A DNA stretch of 44,020 bases. It comes from an uncultured Akkermansia sp. Lineage in GTDB: Bacteria; Verrucomicrobiota; Verrucomicrobiia; Verrucomicrobiales; Akkermansiaceae. Below are positions 41,769 to 44,020 of the stretch, in pieces. Both the position numbers and the translations under genes were made by a program. How positions within the stretch are numbered: the first letter of the stretch is position 1; the number at the start of each line of letters is the position of its first letter. Below the pieces are notes generated by a model. The model saw only the letters and a program-made list of their open reading frames with translations, made no database searches and was not told the DNA's origin. The stretch lies in NCBI GenBank assembly GCA_947588735.1, contig CANQAD010000011.1, positions 1 through 44,020 of the forward strand, read 5' to 3'.

Positions 41769-42701
41769 ATGCAAGCTTCCGGTTTGATAGCTGAGATTCG
41801 GCAGCTCAAAAAGCATAGAAATGCCGTCATACTGGCTCACAGCTACCAGCGCCCGGAAATTCAGGACGTAGCAGACTTTGTGGGTGATTCGCTCGCACTC
41901 GCCCGCTATGCCCAACAAACGTCGTGCGATGTGATCGCCTTCTGTGGCGTGCACTTTATGGCAGAAACTGCCTGCATCCTCAACCCATCACGCACGGTGC
42001 TCTTGCCAGATAAAGAGGCAAGTTGCTCTCTTGAGTCAAGTTGCCCGACAGGTGAATTGACCGACTTTCTGCAGGCTAATAAGGAGAAAAATTACTATGT
42101 GATTGCCTATATTAACTGTTCGATTGGGGTAAAAGCTTTGGCGGATGTCATCGTGACGAGTAGCAATGCACAGCAAATTGTAGAAACTGCTCCCGTCGAT
42201 CGCCCTATTCTTTTTGTGCCAGATGAGAATTTGGGAGCCTGGGTTGCAGAAAAAACCGGGCGTAAGATGACTCTGTGGCGCGGATCCTGCCATGTGCACC
42301 GCCTTTTTACGCGCGATCAAATCTTACAGGCTAAACAGCAATTTCCGGACGCCCAAGTGGTCTGTCATCCGGAATGCAGGGAAGTAGTACGACTGCTCGC
42401 CGACCATATTTGCTCCACTGAGAAGATGATCAACTACTGCCGACAGAGCAGCGCAAAATGCTTTATCATCGTCACAGAAAACGGTATCCTGCACCGCCTG
42501 CGTAAGCTTGTACCGGGGAAAGACTTCATCTCAATCAGCACAGGTACATGCGGCTGTGCCGAATGCGAGTTCATGAAGCTCAATACGCTTGAAAAACTCC
42601 GCAACTGCCTGCGCGATATGAGCCCAGTGATCTCCTTGCCGGAAGATCTGCGCGCGCGTGCCTTAGTGCCTCTGCAGCGCATGCTGGAGCTCTCATGCTA
42701 A
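41769..42701 (+). CDS. nadA: Quinolinate synthase
   Basis: 4Fe-4S enzyme condensing iminoaspartate with dihydroxyacetone phosphate to quinolinate for NAD synthesis. All three cluster cysteines are seen: Cys86 in LPDKEASCSLESSCP, Cys203 in CHPECREV and Cys266 in GCAECEFMKLNTLEKL. AHSYQRPEIQDVADFVGDSLALARYA is the N-terminal signature and YINCSIGVKALADVIVTSSNA the central one. At 310 residues it is close to the Thermotoga and archaeal length, shorter than E. coli (347). No nadB or nadC is in the window. The MidA-like gene starts 19 bases downstream. Confidence 0.96.
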   Translation: MQASGLIAEIRQLKKHRNAVILAHSYQRPEIQDVADFVGDSLALARYAQQTSCDVIAFCGVHFMAETACILNPSRTVLLPDKEASCSLESSCPTGELTDFLQANKEKNYYVIAYINCSIGVKALADVIVTSSNAQQIVETAPVDRPILFVPDENLGAWVAEKTGRKMTLWRGSCHVHRLFTRDQILQAKQQFPDAQVVCHPECREVVRLLADHICSTEKMINYCRQSSAKCFIIVTENGILHRLRKLVPGKDFISISTGTCGCAECEFMKLNTLEKLRNCLRDMSPVISLPEDLRARALVPLQRMLELSC

Positions 42702-42720
42702 AAACGACCTCTGACTCTAT

Positions 42721-43725
42721 ATGAGGTTGGCAGCTCACATCGCAGCGCATGGAGGTTGGATTTCCAATGAATTTTTCATGGAGCTGGCTCTCTATGACGA
42801 AAACGAAGGCTACTACAGCCGACACGTCACCGACATTGGTCCGCGGGGCGATTTTTCGACCGCCGCCACCATGAGCGACCTGCCTGCGCGACGGCTGCTT
42901 CAGCAATGGCAAGAATCCTGCCGCTCCCATGGACGCACACTACCCATCATTGAAATCGGGGGTGGCAATGCCTCGCTCGCCCTGGCTATCTACCGCGAAT
43001 TGGGCTTTTGGCAGCGCATGCGCACGCGTTACTACATGGTCGAGAAGTCGCCTGCACTGCGCTCACTGCAGTCGCTTGCCGGCGGCAACTTCGTACGCGT
43101 GTTCCCAAATGTGGAAGAGGCGCTTAAGCATGCGGGCGGGCGGGCCTTTCTCTTTTGTAACGAGCTTCCGGACGCCTTTCCTGCCCGCCGTTTCATCCGC
43201 AGCTCTGAATCGTGGCATGAACTCGGCTGGGAGCTGCTTCAAAACGGCGCCATTGTGGAATCTGCACGCCCGTGCCCAAAGCTCCCCGATTCATCTGCCT
43301 TTTCTCTGCCCGCGAATGAGGGACAAATAATCGAGGTGCACGAATCCTACCACCACTGGTACACTGCCTGGCAACCTCTTTGGAAGTGTGGAACCTTTGT
43401 GACCATCGACTATGGGGGACTGATCAACACTCTGTATCACCGCCGACCGCGTGGCACACTGCGTGGTTACAAAGCCCACACTTTGCTCGCCCCAAACGAA
43501 CTTCCGCTCATGGCCGGGCACTGTGACATCACGGCGGATGTCAACTTCACTGATCTCCTGCAGCTTGCACGACGCAACGCTGGCGATGTGGTGCAGCTGC
43601 TCTCTCAACACGAGTTTCTTCTTCCATGCGCCGACCCCGATAGTCCGGTGGATGCTCATCTGCTCCGTTGCCCGGGCGCTGGCGACCACTTCTGCGTACT
43701 CATTCAGTATCGCTTTGAGTCCTGA
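42721..43725 (+). CDS. MidA/NDUFAF7-like SAM-dependent methyltransferase
   Basis: A 334-residue methyltransferase of Pfam family 28. Marks: DENEGYYSRHVTDIGPRGDFSTAATMS (opening), IIEIGGGNASLALAIYREL (SAM-binding glycine loop), FLFCNELPDAFPARRF, VTIDYGG and the family closing TLRGYKAHTLLAPNELPLMAGHCDITADVNFTDL. Mitochondrial NDUFAF7 methylates an arginine of a complex I subunit; a similar job in bacteria is not established. It starts at ATG 42721, 19 bases after nadA. No complex I gene lies nearby. Confidence 0.9.
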   Translation: MRLAAHIAAHGGWISNEFFMELALYDENEGYYSRHVTDIGPRGDFSTAATMSDLPARRLLQQWQESCRSHGRTLPIIEIGGGNASLALAIYRELGFWQRMRTRYYMVEKSPALRSLQSLAGGNFVRVFPNVEEALKHAGGRAFLFCNELPDAFPARRFIRSSESWHELGWELLQNGAIVESARPCPKLPDSSAFSLPANEGQIIEVHESYHHWYTAWQPLWKCGTFVTIDYGGLINTLYHRRPRGTLRGYKAHTLLAPNELPLMAGHCDITADVNFTDLLQLARRNAGDVVQLLSQHEFLLPCADPDSPVDAHLLRCPGAGDHFCVLIQYRFES

Positions 43726-43783
43726 CCCCTCCTCGCTTCCAAAAAAGGAACAGCCACCGCCTATGCTCATTCCCTCGGCTGCA

Positions 43784-43855
43784 CTCCGGCGGTTGGGTTC
43801 GAACCAACGACCTAGTGATTAACAGTCACCCGCTCTTCCGCTGAGCTACGCCGGA
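43784..43855 (-). tRNA. tRNA-Asn (GTT)
   Basis: On the minus strand the acceptor arm TCCGGCG pairs with CGCCGGA. The D arm is GCTC...GAGC. The anticodon stem GGTGA/TCACT carries loop CTGTTAA (anticodon GTT). The T arm is GTTGG-TTCGAAC-CCAAC. Discriminator G, no encoded CCA. The 165 bases to the window's end hold no gene I can support. Confidence 0.95.
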
Positions 43856-44020
43856 TTATTCTGCCTCCACCATCGGGATGCGGCGCGCATATTACCCCTT
43901 TTTGCACGCTGATGCAAGTCTTTTCTCCAAAAAAGTAAAAAGTTGCACATCCGTCCCAAGAAAATTAAGAGAGAGGGTAAGAGAAGACAAAAAAAGGAAG
44001 GTTGATTTGTTTCCTCAGAA

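Overview
The window looks like chromosomal DNA of a Gram-negative bacterium, most plausibly a Verrucomicrobiota member close to Akkermansia. This placement is inferred from a lipoprotein beta-galactosidase of the glycan-forager type, the many small lipoproteins and a moderately GC-rich composition; no rRNA or marker tree is available. Most of the window is housekeeping genes. The unusual content is a family of nested, non-coding mobile repeats, plus several genes with atypical architecture.

Layout. 1-2873 (+): the alaS 3' end, a DpnI-type restriction endonuclease (a likely import), pssA and a membrane acyltransferase. 2791-5493 (-): ppk followed by a DUF805 membrane protein. 5571-5996: first composite repeat. 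6066-12750 (+): a small lipoprotein, hflX, an L,D-transpeptidase, a frameshifted yifB/comM-like gene and a GH2 beta-galactosidase. 12758-20532 (-): an AAA ATPase with a nuclease-like tail, a POT peptide transporter, a PpiD/SurA-like chaperone carrying an EF-hand loop, a DEAD-box helicase and an M50 protease. 20756-21277: second repeat copy with a transposase remnant. 21357-22403: pyrD. 22541-23124: third composite repeat. 23190-28594 (+): a thioredoxin-like protein and an orphan signal peptide, leuS, ogt, tRNA-Pro and gapA. 28667-29445: fourth composite repeat, with intact-looking ends. 29505-32842: a glycosyltransferase (+) and mutS (-). 32899-33136: a solo copy of the inner repeat. 33273-35936 (+): lepB, a squalene/phytoene synthase and a lipoprotein. 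35959-36840 (-): a ROK-like regulator with an operator. 37035-43725 (+): pyrG, a Na+/solute symporter, two envelope coiled-coil proteins, nadA and a MidA-like methyltransferase. 43784-43855 (-): tRNA-Asn.

Functional themes. Envelope biogenesis is prominent: phospholipid synthesis, signal peptidase, a periplasmic chaperone, an L,D-transpeptidase, an isoprenoid synthase and LPS-type glycosyltransfer. Alongside it are glycan and peptide uptake and nucleotide and NAD synthesis. Several promoters fit TTGACN-17-TATATT with the -10 box only 6 to 17 bases before the start codon and no clear Shine-Dalgarno, so leaderless or very short-leader mRNAs may be common here.

Most interesting non-genic structure. 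A 236-239 bp terminal-inverted-repeat element occurs four times. In three loci it sits inside a second repeat at almost the same target sequence, flanked by about 10-bp direct repeats, and a fourth copy of that target is empty. The outer repeat has its own inverted ends and a perfect 9-bp target duplication at one locus. Both elements carry ACGANTT heptamer iterons, and the outer one also carries 25-bp hairpin units with a fixed CCCCA loop and changing arms.
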